A DNA stretch of 64,000 nucleotides from an uncultured Poribacteria bacterium (GTDB lineage: Bacteria; Poribacteria; WGA-4E; WGA-3G), in assembly GCA_951812525.1 (NCBI GenBank), contig OX638316.1, forward strand, positions 4,768,506 through 4,832,505, in the 5' to 3' direction. Shown here piece by piece: positions 8,901-17,056 of this stretch. A program made the position numbers and the translations under genes. The notes beneath the pieces are model-generated. The model did no database searches and was not told the DNA's origin. It saw only the letters and a program-made list of their open reading frames with translations. The number at the start of each line of letters is the position of its first letter. Within the stretch, counting starts at the first letter, position 1.

Positions 8901-9050
8901 AAGACGGTTCTACGATTCTGTATTATAGATATTGTTATAGTATAGCAGGGCGATTTAGTTTATATATCTACTTTATATCTGTGAGCATATTTCACACTTT
9001 TTTACTCCTACAACCCGGTAGGCACGGTTTTGCGGCGTACTCGACCCCTA

Positions 9051-9212
9051 GTGAAGCCCACACGGGCTTCATACCCGGTTCATGCCCATAAGGCATGAAT
9101 ACCGTTGATTCTGATTCTGAATGCCATAAGGCATGAATACCCGGTGAAGCCCACACGGGCTTCATACCCGGTTCATGCCATAAGGCATGAATACCGTTGA
9201 TTCTGATTCTGA
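9051..9212 (+). repeat. Tandem hairpin repeat (two ~70-bp copies)
   Basis: Copy 1 (9051-9120) and copy 2 (9144-9212) are nearly identical. Each holds two hairpins: GAAGCCC-acac-GGGCTTC and TTCATGCC-ata(a)-GGCATGAA, then TACCGTTGATTCTGATTCTG. A third small hairpin (ATGCCATAAGGCAT) lies between them at 9121-9134. No T-runs follow, so these look like repetitive or RNA-structured elements and not terminators. They sit in the 712-bp non-coding gap between the divergent ABC genes. Confidence 0.75.
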
Positions 9213-9272
9213 TTCATGCGATCTGCATTCCTAACCGTGCTGGAAACGAGAAAAGGCGTAAAACCTGATATA

Positions 9273-9292
9273 TTCTTAAAACTAAATGACCC
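9273..9292 (+). repeat. 20-bp exact repeat, copy 1
   Basis: TTCTTAAAACTAAATGACCC recurs exactly at 52560-52579. Both copies lie upstream of a promoter-bearing gene on the + strand, about 240 bp before a TATAAT here and about 45 bp before one there. Confidence 0.5.
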
Positions 9293-9509
9293 AAATAGTA
9301 TAGCAGGAATTGTGTTTAGAGGCAACAGGAAATGGTTTTGGGTCTTGGGTTGTTAGTTGTCAGAGGAATGACTGTCAGCTATCGGCTATTAGCAGTCAGT
9401 CAGAGTCGCGATCAGGGGATCGCTCGTACAGGAAGCATCGGGAAATGGAAAGCAGAGCCGAATTGCGCTTTAGAAACACAATTTGGAAATCCCTCTACAG
9501 AAAAAATAT

Positions 9510-9538
9510 ATGCAATTCGGTGGCGTATAGGGTATAAT
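9510..9538 (+). promoter_or_regulatory. Probable sigma-70 promoter of the fused ABC permease
   Basis: ATGCAA (9510-9515), 17 bp, then TATAAT (9533-9538). The box and following bases (GGTATAATTAATTG) resemble the tRNA-Asn promoter. The permease ATG lies 75 bases downstream. Confidence 0.5.
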
Positions 9539-9612
9539 TAATTGAAGGAATGTAAAGGTTCCTACGTTGCAAGCGTAAAAACAGGTGTAAAACAGTCAGG
9601 CCGGAGAAAACG

Positions 9613-11412
9613 ATGTTGAATCGCCAAGAGGCACAACAGAACATTCACAGCAACCTGTCTTTAATGGATAGGATCAGACGACGATACGATTTAACCCCCT
9701 CAATCACGCTGGTTTTGGGACTGACGACTCTGTTTTTCGTTGTCTTCCTCATATATCCCCTCCTCTATGTTTTCAAAGAAGCTTTCTGGATAGAAAAGAA
9801 ATTTACCTTCAGATACTTCGAACTGATGGTAACCGATCCAAATATCCGAGAATTGGTTATCAATAGTTTCAAAATCGGTGTGATGGTTACACTGGTAACG
9901 AGCATCGTGAGTCTGCCATTGGCATATTTCTTGACGCGATACCGCTATCCAGGACGCAACTTGTTACGCTCGGTTATCTTGATTCCGATGATTATGCCTC
10001 CGTTTGTGGGTGCGATTGGCATGAAGCAGTTCTTCGGCTTATACGGGAGTGTGAATATGCTCCTCGTGAAACTTAACCTGATTGATATAACCGAAACTAT
10101 CGACTGGTTCCATGGTGGCTTCTGGGGTGTGGTGATGTTGTCAACACTACATCTGTACCCGATAATGTATCTCAACATTGTCGCCGCACTCGCAAACGTC
10201 GATCCGAGTCTGGAGGAAGCTGCGGAAAATATGGGGGCATCGCGGTTCCAAGTCTTCCGTCAGATAACTCTCCCTTTAATGATGCCGGGTTATTTTGCTG
10301 GTGCGATCCTCGTTTTCATCTGGGCATTCACGGATCTTGGCACCCCCTTGATTTTTGAGTACCGCAACGTAGTTTCGGTGCGAATCTTCAACCAAGTAAC
10401 CGAGGCGAATACAAATCCAATGGGGTACGCCCTTGTTGTCTTAATTATCGTGTTGACTGCACTCGCCTTTTACGTTTCCAAACGGTGGACGGGCAGTAAA
10501 CACTATGAGATGCTCGGCAGGGGACATGTGACTTCCCGTGAAGTAGATGCAAACTGGATCATGCGGACGATCATCTACGTCTTTATCGGTGGATTGACGC
10601 TGACAGCGTTGTTACCACATATCAGTGTCATCATGGTTTCCTTAACGCCGGATGCAAGCCAGTGGCGCTTGAGCGTGCTACCACAATCGTGGACGCTGTC
10701 GCACTATGTGGAGACGTTCACACATTCCGATACGCTACCGAGTATTCTTAACAGCCTGAAATACAGCGTTTTTAGTACATTGTTGGCACTCATCGTCGGG
10801 ATCGTAGTGTCATATCTCTTGACTCGCAAACGTCTTCCGTTCCAAAACCTATTGGATGCGGTTGCGATGTTGCCCTTGGCGTTACCAGGGGTTGCGATTG
10901 CATTTGGTTACCTTGGGAGCTTCTCCGATACAACGCTCCTACTGCGGTATCTACCAGACGGACTCATCTCTGTGATTGATCCGAGACAGAACCCGACCTT
11001 TCTTTTGATTATCAGTTATGGGGTGCGTAGACTGCCGTATATGCTGCGTTCCATCTACGCCGGTCTCCAGCAGACGAGTGTGTCATACGAAGAAGCGTCA
11101 CAAAATATGGGAGCGACACCGATTCGGACTTTGTATAAAATTACCTTGCCGCTTGTTATTGCGAATATCCTCGCTGGTGCGATCCTTGTGTTCTCGTTCT
11201 CTATGCTTGAAGTGAGTGATAGCTTAATCTTGGCAATGAAAGATCAACACTATCCGATTACAAAAGCGATTTGGTCACTTTCCCAACGTCCCGACCAAGG
11301 TCCTTACACAGCAAGTGCACTCGGTGTGGTGGGTATGCTCATTTTAATTGCGTGTCTGCTAGGTGCTGGACGTGTGCTGGGTGGGAAATTAGGCGAAATT
11401 TTCCGAATTTAG
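9613..11412 (+). CDS. ABC transporter permease, two fused domains (FbpB/ThiP type)
   Basis: This 599-residue inner-membrane protein has two tandem permease domains and about twelve membrane segments. Each half carries an EAA loop contacting the ATPase: EEAAENMGASRFQVFRQITL in the first and EEASQNMGATPIRTLYKITL in the second. Fused permeases of this layout serve ferric iron, thiamine and 2-aminoethylphosphonate importers. The natural partner is the divergent ATPase at 7773-8900. No binding protein is nearby, so the substrate is unknown. Confidence 0.92.
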   Translation: MLNRQEAQQNIHSNLSLMDRIRRRYDLTPSITLVLGLTTLFFVVFLIYPLLYVFKEAFWIEKKFTFRYFELMVTDPNIRELVINSFKIGVMVTLVTSIVSLPLAYFLTRYRYPGRNLLRSVILIPMIMPPFVGAIGMKQFFGLYGSVNMLLVKLNLIDITETIDWFHGGFWGVVMLSTLHLYPIMYLNIVAALANVDPSLEEAAENMGASRFQVFRQITLPLMMPGYFAGAILVFIWAFTDLGTPLIFEYRNVVSVRIFNQVTEANTNPMGYALVVLIIVLTALAFYVSKRWTGSKHYEMLGRGHVTSREVDANWIMRTIIYVFIGGLTLTALLPHISVIMVSLTPDASQWRLSVLPQSWTLSHYVETFTHSDTLPSILNSLKYSVFSTLLALIVGIVVSYLLTRKRLPFQNLLDAVAMLPLALPGVAIAFGYLGSFSDTTLLLRYLPDGLISVIDPRQNPTFLLIISYGVRRLPYMLRSIYAGLQQTSVSYEEASQNMGATPIRTLYKITLPLVIANILAGAILVFSFSMLEVSDSLILAMKDQHYPITKAIWSLSQRPDQGPYTASALGVVGMLILIACLLGAGRVLGGKLGEIFRI

Positions 11413-11440
11413 CGGCGATATTACGGAAATAACTCTGTGG

Positions 11441-11452
11441 CTTAATATTAAG
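11441..11452. promoter_or_regulatory. Palindrome before PIN/antitoxin remnant
   Basis: CTTAATATTAAG is a perfect 12-bp palindrome 25 bases before the ATG at 11478. Toxin-antitoxin operons usually repress themselves through such sites. The match to function is inference only. Confidence 0.3.
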
Positions 11453-11477
11453 AAGAGTTTGAAAGCAAATTTATTTC

Positions 11478-11966
11478 ATGATAAAATATGAAAAAATAAA
11501 ACCGAAAGTATACATTGAAACCACAGTAGTTAGCTACTTAGCAGCGCGTCTCAGTGAGGATGTAATCTTAGGTACTCGACAACAAGCCACACGACAATTG
11601 TGGGAAGATTACTCAGATAACTTTGAGTTTATCGTATCTGATATAGTTATTACTGAAATTAGACGAGGCGATGAAACAGCAGCACAGCGTCGGATTGACG
11701 CGTTATCAGGTCTTACAGTATTGGATTTGTCCCCGGATGCAGTTGTACTCGCAGCAGAGTTAATTGAGGAAATACAGATGAAAGAGAAACAACATCCACC
11801 CATGGATCCCATCCTTGAAGAATGCTATCGAATGAAAGAAGAGTTTGCTGCCCAATTTAAAACTATGCAGGAACTTGTCGATTATTTGAAGGCAGAAAAC
11901 ATAAAGAACAAAGCAGCAGGTTGGAAATATATATCACCACTAGCCAAACGCCATAAACATGACTAA
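11478..11966 (+). pseudogene. PIN-domain toxin fragment fused to its antitoxin
   Basis: Residues 1-~98 (KPKVYIETTVVSYLAAR, SDIVITEIRRGDETAAQRR) match the N-terminal two thirds of VapC-like PIN toxins that normally continue into a PPKAADDALHIA-type segment holding further catalytic acids. Here that segment is replaced, in frame, by MKEKQHPPMDPILEECYRMK and on to residue 162. That part looks like the small antitoxin normally encoded upstream of such toxins. The ATG at 11778 keeps its own GAGGA ribosome site seven bases upstream, so the 62-residue antitoxin (11778-11966) may still be made separately. A deletion between tandem antitoxin-toxin copies would explain the order. Confidence 0.65.
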
Positions 11967-12024
11967 TGCATCTACGCTCTTGCTCCATGCCAAGAGTTGT
12001 ATTGAGACAAGATATAGAATGTAT

Positions 12025-12054
12025 GCAGGGCATTTGGGATTGCCCTGCTTTTTT
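12025..12054 (+). terminator. Rho-independent terminator
   Basis: GCAGGGCA pairs with TGCCCTGC across an 8-base loop and is followed directly by TTTTTT. It ends the PIN/antitoxin transcript. Confidence 0.85.
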
Positions 12055-12102
12055 GTCAAATCGCTGTAATAGAAAAAATAACACAAGGAAACCACTCCGG
12101 TT

Positions 12103-12120
12103 TCTATTCCGCGGAATAGA
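12103..12120. promoter_or_regulatory. Perfect 18-bp palindrome, likely operator
   Basis: TCTATTCCGCGGAATAGA reads the same on both strands and lies 36 bases before the isomerase ATG at 12157. A dimeric regulator site is the simplest reading. I do not recognise the regulator. Confidence 0.45.
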
Positions 12121-12156
12121 CTAAAAACTTTCACACCCATAAAGAGAAAAAATACA

Positions 12157-12744
12157 ATGGACATTTTGGATACGATTCGCGATGCGTTGTTAACAGCACA
12201 GGATGCACTCAATCGGTTTATTCAAGATCCTGAAAATATTGCGACGATCGCGAAAACCGCAGAAATGATGCGAGATGTGTTTGAACGGGAAGGGCGGATC
12301 TTCACGTGTGGGAACGGCGGAAGTCTGTGCGACGCGATGCATTTTGCGGAAGAATGCACGGGGAAATTTCGAGATAATCGGAGACCACTTCCAGCGATTG
12401 CCCTCAGTGATGCCGGACATATTACCTGTACAGCGAACGATTTCGGTTTTACAGAGATATTTGCACGCCCCTTATTGGCACTCGGACACTCTGGGGACCT
12501 ATTGGTGGCACTCTCAACGAGTGGGAACTCGGCTAACGTTGTCCGGGCAGCTGAAACGGCAAAATCGAGCGGAATGCAGGTGTTCGGTTTACTCGGCGGA
12601 GATGGTGGGGAACTCAAACACCACTGTGATATTTACCTCATCGCTCCCGGCGACACCTCGGATCGCATCCAAGAAATCCATATTAAGGTGTTGCACATTC
12701 TGATAGAGCATGTGGAACGGTTGATGTTTCCTGAGAATTATTGA
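12157..12744 (+). CDS. gmhA: SIS-domain sugar-phosphate isomerase, GmhA-like
   Basis: This 195-residue protein matches phosphoheptose isomerase, which converts sedoheptulose 7-phosphate to D-glycero-manno-heptose 7-phosphate for LPS core or S-layer glycans. Visible motifs are GNGGS (residues 51-55), the SIS phosphate loop ALSTSGNSANV, and the metal-site residues in CDAMHFAEE and RIQEIHIKVLH (GmhA uses His, Glu, Gln and His there). The second-shell residues differ from the usual GNGGSAADAQHFA, reading GNGGSLCDAMHFA, so a related DiaA/SIS isomerase role is possible. No other heptose genes are nearby. Confidence 0.8.
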   Translation: MDILDTIRDALLTAQDALNRFIQDPENIATIAKTAEMMRDVFEREGRIFTCGNGGSLCDAMHFAEECTGKFRDNRRPLPAIALSDAGHITCTANDFGFTEIFARPLLALGHSGDLLVALSTSGNSANVVRAAETAKSSGMQVFGLLGGDGGELKHHCDIYLIAPGDTSDRIQEIHIKVLHILIEHVERLMFPENY

Positions 12745-12835
12745 CAGCACGTGAATGTCCTGCTACTATGGAATGTTAGTTTTCTAATTCAGACGCGACA
12801 GCCCAGTAGATTTTACAATTACTGACAATAGAACT

Positions 12836-12854
12836 GCGAGGTTAGGAACCTCGC
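12836..12854. repeat. GCGAGGTT hairpin
   Basis: GCGAGGTT-AGG-AACCTCGC forms a perfect 8-bp stem. Nearby AGTAGATTTTACAATTA resembles 16940-16956 (AGTAGATTTTACGATTA), which also precedes a GCGAGGT sequence, so this is probably a dispersed repeat. Confidence 0.45.
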
Positions 12855-12910
12855 TAGCAGTGGAGAAGTTGCATTTTCTCTATAAACGAAATGGATTTAT
12901 ATCATCTACT

Positions 12911-12928
12911 GCTCAACCCAACCTACGT
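12911..12928. repeat. Solo end of the ~105-bp element
   Basis: GCTCAACCCAACCTACGT matches the right end of the elements at 1051, 52169 and 55359. No left end lies within the expected distance. Confidence 0.45.
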
Positions 12929-12946
12929 AGTGTGTAGCAGGCAATA

Positions 12947-12975
12947 GTCGGGATTCGGAGATCCCTCCTACAAGA
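12947..12975. repeat. GGGAT hairpin repeat copy
   Basis: GTCGGGATTCGGAGATCCCT then CCTACAAGA is the cleanest copy of the family. GGGAT and ATCCC can pair. Confidence 0.6.
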
Positions 12976-13004
12976 GCAATCCGTGGCAGTCCAACGGAGG
13001 ACCA

Positions 13005-13289
13005 TTGATGGATACATCAGCAAAAAATAAGGTATACTGGCGAAAAAATTTGCAATATCTCGCCATTTTATTAGGAATTTGGTTTATTACCTCATATCTC
13101 TGCTCGGTTGTGTTCGTAGAACAATTGGACAAAATCCGTATTGCAGGATGTCCTCTTGGATTCTATTTTGCACAACAGGCATCAATTTGGATTTTCGTTG
13201 AACTCATTTTCGTCTACGCTTGGTTGATGAACCGTTTAGAGAAGAGATTCCAGACGAACGAAAATACGGAGGACATAGAACAATCATGA
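13005..13289 (+). CDS. Sodium:solute symporter small subunit (DUF4212)
   Basis: This 94-residue protein has two membrane segments (IWFITSYLCSVVFV and IWIFVELIFVYAWLMN), matching the DUF4212 small subunit that accompanies a large SSS-family carrier. GGAGG lies just upstream of ATG 13005. Its stop overlaps the large-subunit start as ATGA (13286-13289), so the two are translationally coupled. Such pairs import acetate-like or other small organic solutes with Na+. Confidence 0.9.
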   Translation: MMDTSAKNKVYWRKNLQYLAILLGIWFITSYLCSVVFVEQLDKIRIAGCPLGFYFAQQASIWIFVELIFVYAWLMNRLEKRFQTNENTEDIEQS

Positions 13290-14983
13290 GCGTACAAGCA
13301 TGGACCTTCGTAATGGTAGGACTCTCCTTCGCGTTATACATTGGCGTAGCAATCTGGTCGAAGGCGCGTTCGACCGGCGATTTTTACGTTGCAGGAAGCA
13401 ACGTGCACCCAGTTGTCAACGGAATGGCAACGGCAGCGGATTGGATGAGTGCTGCCTCTTTTATCTCTATGGCGGGTCTCATCTCGTTTATGGGGCGCGA
13501 CGGTTCTGTTTATCTGCTCGGTTGGACAGGTGGCTACGTGCTGCTGGCGTTGTTATTGGCACCCTACCTCCGTAAATTCGGTAAATATACAGTTCCCGAT
13601 TTTGTTGGAGATCGGTATTATTCACAATTAGCACGGATCGTCGCTGTCGTGTGCGCTATTTTTGTCTCGTTTACCTACGTTGCCGGACAGATGCGCGGCG
13701 TCGGTATTGTTTTCTCCCGATTTCTGAGTGTCAACATCGAAATCGGGGTTTTAATCGGCATGGGAATTGTGTTCTTTTATGCTGTGCTTGGCGGGATGAA
13801 AGGCATTACTTACACACAGGTAGCACAGTATTGTGTCCTGATTTTTGCGTTTCTTGTGCCTGCGATTTTCATCTCTATCTTGATCACAGGCAACGTTATC
13901 CCACAGATGGGGTTAATGGGAAAAGTAGCGGACGGTTCAGGACTCTACTTGCTTGATCGGCTCAACGGCTTGAACGAAGAACTGGGATTTAATTTATATA
14001 CAGATGGCAGTAAAAGCACCATTGACGTTTTCTTTATCACAGCGGCTTTGATGTTGGGAACAGCCGGACTACCACATGTGATTATCCGATTCTATACCGT
14101 ACGAAAAGCCTCCGAGGCACGAATTTCTGCGGGCTGGGCTTTACTCTTCATCGCTATTCTCTATACGACAGCACCTGCCGTAGCCGTATTTGCCAGAACG
14201 AATTTACTGAAAACTGTTAGTCCCGAACAGAACGGTGAATTAACGGATGTCAGGTATGAAGATGTACCGACCTGGTTTAAGAATTGGGAAGCGACAGGTC
14301 TTATTAAATTCGATGATAAAAACGGGGACGGTGCGGTTCAATATCGCGGTCCGAAATCAGAGATCCAGAACGAATTGACGATCGACCGAGACATTATGGT
14401 ATTGGCGAACCCAGAGATTGCGAAACTTCCGAACTGGATTGTCGGCTTAGTTGCTGCAGGTGGTTTAGCTGCTGCGCTCTCAACGGCAGCGGGTTTACTG
14501 CTGGTCATCTCAACGGCGATCGCGCACGATCTCCTGAAGGGCGCGATTATGCCGACCCTAGAAGAAAAACAGGAGTTGAGGGCAGCGCGTATTGCAGCGG
14601 GGGTTGCAGTCTGTATTGCCGGTTACTTTGGGATAAATCCGCCTGGATTTGTAGGACAAGTCGTTGCTTTTGCCTTTGGACTCGCAGCGAGCTCATTTTT
14701 CCCTGCAATTGTTATGGGGATTTTCTCCAAACGCATGAATAAAGAAGGTGCGATTAGCGGTATGATTGTTGGCATTACCTTCACGGCGACGTATATTATC
14801 TTCTTCAAATTCATCAGTCCAGAACTGAACACACCGGATCACTGGTTATGGGGTATTTCACCAGAAGGTATCGGCACCCTCGGTATGGCTTTAAACTTTA
14901 TTGTTTCCCTCAGTGTGTCTGCACTGACTGCACCGCCACCAGACGAGGTCCAAGTGCTTGTTGATGACATTCGTGTTCCATAG
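13286..14983 (+). CDS. Sodium:solute symporter large subunit (SSS family)
   Basis: This 565-residue carrier has about thirteen membrane segments. SSS-family signatures include DFYVAGSNVHPVVNGMATAADWMSAASF and GTAGLPHVIIRFYTV (given in parts: DFYVAGS, ADWMSAASF, GLPHVIIRF). A ~60-residue soluble insert around residues 315-385 contains a DDKNGDGAVQ stretch like a single calcium loop. The start at 13286 overlaps the small-subunit stop and has GGAGGA 12 bases upstream; the longer frame from 13220 would run through the small subunit. The substrate is probably acetate or a related carboxylate by family, and is not proven. Confidence 0.9.
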   Translation: MSVQAWTFVMVGLSFALYIGVAIWSKARSTGDFYVAGSNVHPVVNGMATAADWMSAASFISMAGLISFMGRDGSVYLLGWTGGYVLLALLLAPYLRKFGKYTVPDFVGDRYYSQLARIVAVVCAIFVSFTYVAGQMRGVGIVFSRFLSVNIEIGVLIGMGIVFFYAVLGGMKGITYTQVAQYCVLIFAFLVPAIFISILITGNVIPQMGLMGKVADGSGLYLLDRLNGLNEELGFNLYTDGSKSTIDVFFITAALMLGTAGLPHVIIRFYTVRKASEARISAGWALLFIAILYTTAPAVAVFARTNLLKTVSPEQNGELTDVRYEDVPTWFKNWEATGLIKFDDKNGDGAVQYRGPKSEIQNELTIDRDIMVLANPEIAKLPNWIVGLVAAGGLAAALSTAAGLLLVISTAIAHDLLKGAIMPTLEEKQELRAARIAAGVAVCIAGYFGINPPGFVGQVVAFAFGLAASSFFPAIVMGIFSKRMNKEGAISGMIVGITFTATYIIFFKFISPELNTPDHWLWGISPEGIGTLGMALNFIVSLSVSALTAPPPDEVQVLVDDIRVP

Positions 14984-14999
14984 GAAATGGAGGTCCACG

Positions 15000-16754
15000 A
15001 TGAAAGCAAAATTTCTACAGCAAAGAGGACAATTTTCCATTCAATACATCAGAAAGCCGTTTCGGCGTACCCGAGTGGTGGCTTTTCGAGTGTGTTGTGT
15101 CGTTCTATCCTTGCTAATCATCTCCTTTGCGGATGCAGCGAAGGTGGAAGACTTTATGCCTCAGGAGAGCGTCTTCTATGCAAAACTCCAAAATATAGAC
15201 GAAGTCTACAGCGAAATCGAAACATCGGAAGACTGGGAGAAAGCACTTGCTATATTAGCGACCACACCTAATTGGCAGGAAACACAGCAAGGACTCGCAA
15301 TGTTACAAGTCACGATTGGGACTGACCTGTTAGGCATAGTCGAGACGGTGGGCTACCGAACCGGATTCGCTGCATGGCAAGATGAATTGGACAGTTGGCA
15401 AGTTGGTATCGTGATACATTCAGGCGGGAATCTCGCCAGACTCCAACAGCTTACCAAAGTTGTAGAAGGACTCATTGGGATGAGTAGCGAGAACACCTTA
15501 CGCTTGGATGCGGGTGTTTACCAGCGAGTTCGCTACAATGCGATGGAAAGGTTCGACCTTGTCATTAAATACGGGTTCGTGGATGAGTTTCTTGTGATCG
15601 GTGCGGGTGAGGGTGCTTTCGAGAAATTGCTGGATACCTTCCGAAAGCAAGCAGCTTCAATAGCGAAAAACATGCAGTATGCGAAAATATCCAAGAAGTC
15701 AGGTTCTGGGCAGGTATTAATCTTCTCAGCCACGCATCTAATCCCAAAAAACATGGGAGAAGCAGATGTTTTAGGGGCAGTTATCGCTGAAGGCCTACTG
15801 ACGGGACTTAAGTCATTTGAGATAGTCTTCGGAGAACTCAACCTTTTAGAGAAGGGCGAGTTTCTCACGTTGCACGGACAATTGACCGAGAAAACTATTA
15901 ACCAGTTCAGTGAGATAGTTACTATGCCGGAACGTCTCTTCAAAAAAGAAATTACTTTCAAAACGGTCAAAGCCGTGTCTCCAGACGGAGATATGTTTGT
16001 CGCTCTCGCCCCGGTAGTTTCCGAAGTCATTTGGCAGTTAATTAACAAATTCATCGCTGAATCAGCAGATGATAATGTTTATGAAGCAATTTCTTTTTTA
16101 GAAGGGATTTTGAATTTGAATCTGGAAGACGATATTCTTCCAAGTCTGACAGGCGAAATTGCCATAGCCGTAAACGATTTTACACAATTCGATCCGACTG
16201 CTTTCGGGAATATGGAAGCTAACTTTGAGGGAACGTTTACACTGGATGCCAGCGGTGCAGAAACACAAGGCACCTTAATTTTTAATGCCAGCAACTCACC
16301 GAAATGGAACCAGTTAAACAATAGTATTTCTAACTTGCAAAATCAATCGGTCTCTCAAACAGACCACAAAGGCGTGACAGTTTCTACATTTGCAACCAAC
16401 CTTCACTATAGTAACGTAGATGGACTCTTTCTTTTGGGAGCATCGGAAGAGCAGATGTATTCCCTCATTGACGAAATCCAGAACGGTAAGAGTCCGGTTT
16501 ACTTCATGCAGCTGCCGAAAACATCTATAGCCATCGCGCAGCTGAATCTGGCACGGGCTTTGGAGATGGAAAAAGGCGCGCCACCCGTCGATAAGGTTAT
16601 TGTCAATTCCAGTCAGATTTCCCCGTTACTGGCGTGGATTTCTGTCAAAGATGACGAAGCATCGCTACAAATGACGCTATCTCGAAGAGGTACTGGACTT
16701 GAGGCACTCGCGAGATTGATGCCATTTTTCCTCTGGAGCATGGAGCAGGAATAG
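15000..16754 (+). CDS. DUF3352-type secreted or membrane-anchored protein
   Basis: This 584-residue protein has an N-terminal hydrophobic stretch (CCVVLSLLIISFADA) acting as a signal or anchor. The body starts DFMPQESVFYAKLQNIDEVY, typical of DUF3352, a family of repeated alpha/beta modules of unknown function. TGGAGGT sits five bases before the ATG at 15000; in-frame ATGs at 14958 and 14964 overlap the symporter gene and lack such a site. The 16-base gap after the symporter suggests co-transcription. Function unknown. Confidence 0.75.
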   Translation: MKAKFLQQRGQFSIQYIRKPFRRTRVVAFRVCCVVLSLLIISFADAAKVEDFMPQESVFYAKLQNIDEVYSEIETSEDWEKALAILATTPNWQETQQGLAMLQVTIGTDLLGIVETVGYRTGFAAWQDELDSWQVGIVIHSGGNLARLQQLTKVVEGLIGMSSENTLRLDAGVYQRVRYNAMERFDLVIKYGFVDEFLVIGAGEGAFEKLLDTFRKQAASIAKNMQYAKISKKSGSGQVLIFSATHLIPKNMGEADVLGAVIAEGLLTGLKSFEIVFGELNLLEKGEFLTLHGQLTEKTINQFSEIVTMPERLFKKEITFKTVKAVSPDGDMFVALAPVVSEVIWQLINKFIAESADDNVYEAISFLEGILNLNLEDDILPSLTGEIAIAVNDFTQFDPTAFGNMEANFEGTFTLDASGAETQGTLIFNASNSPKWNQLNNSISNLQNQSVSQTDHKGVTVSTFATNLHYSNVDGLFLLGASEEQMYSLIDEIQNGKSPVYFMQLPKTSIAIAQLNLARALEMEKGAPPVDKVIVNSSQISPLLAWISVKDDEASLQMTLSRRGTGLEALARLMPFFLWSMEQE

Positions 16755-16842
16755 ACTGTGATTTTATTGTCTTCAACTATAGTACCCCAAGTTGCTACTA
16801 ACGAATGTTGGATGTTTCAATAAGATTATAAGGCACTTTTCA

Positions 16843-16917
16843 CACCCCAGAGGGGTGTTATGTCTATAGAAAACCGTATATTTATGTCTCGCACCCCAGA
16901 GGGGTGCTATGTCTATT
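16843..16917. repeat. Two copies of CACCCC-GGGGTG palindrome with TATGTCTAT tail
   Basis: CACCCCAGAGGGGTGTTATG and CACCCCAGAGGGGTGCTATG (starts 16843 and 16892) are each followed by TCTAT. Related copies with different stems but the same tail lie at 24144-24173 and 24194-24220. The rest of the 302-bp gap (16755-17056) shows no gene. Confidence 0.7.
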
Positions 16918-17056
16918 AATAGGTGGTAACTTGCGTTATAGTAGATTTTACGATTAACGGGACCTTGTGAATGTATGCTAGCGAGGTCGCAAACCTTGTC
17001 TACTCATTCTATGGATATGGGTTTTCGCTTCTATTACAATCAAGGAGGAAACAACA

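Noticed and set aside
9051-9212. Possible CRISPR array
   Set aside because: Only two long units, each self-complementary, with no 20-40-bp unique spacers and no cas genes in the window.
9310-9541. Two overlapping + frames of 69-75 codons before the ABC permease
   Set aside because: They cover repeat-derived sequence (GTCAGCTATCGGCTATTAGC, GTCGCGATCAGGGGAT) and the promoter; no ribosome site.
13220-13285. Longer start for the large symporter subunit
   Set aside because: It would run through the small-subunit gene; the ATGA overlap at 13286 fits the family start MSVQAWTF.
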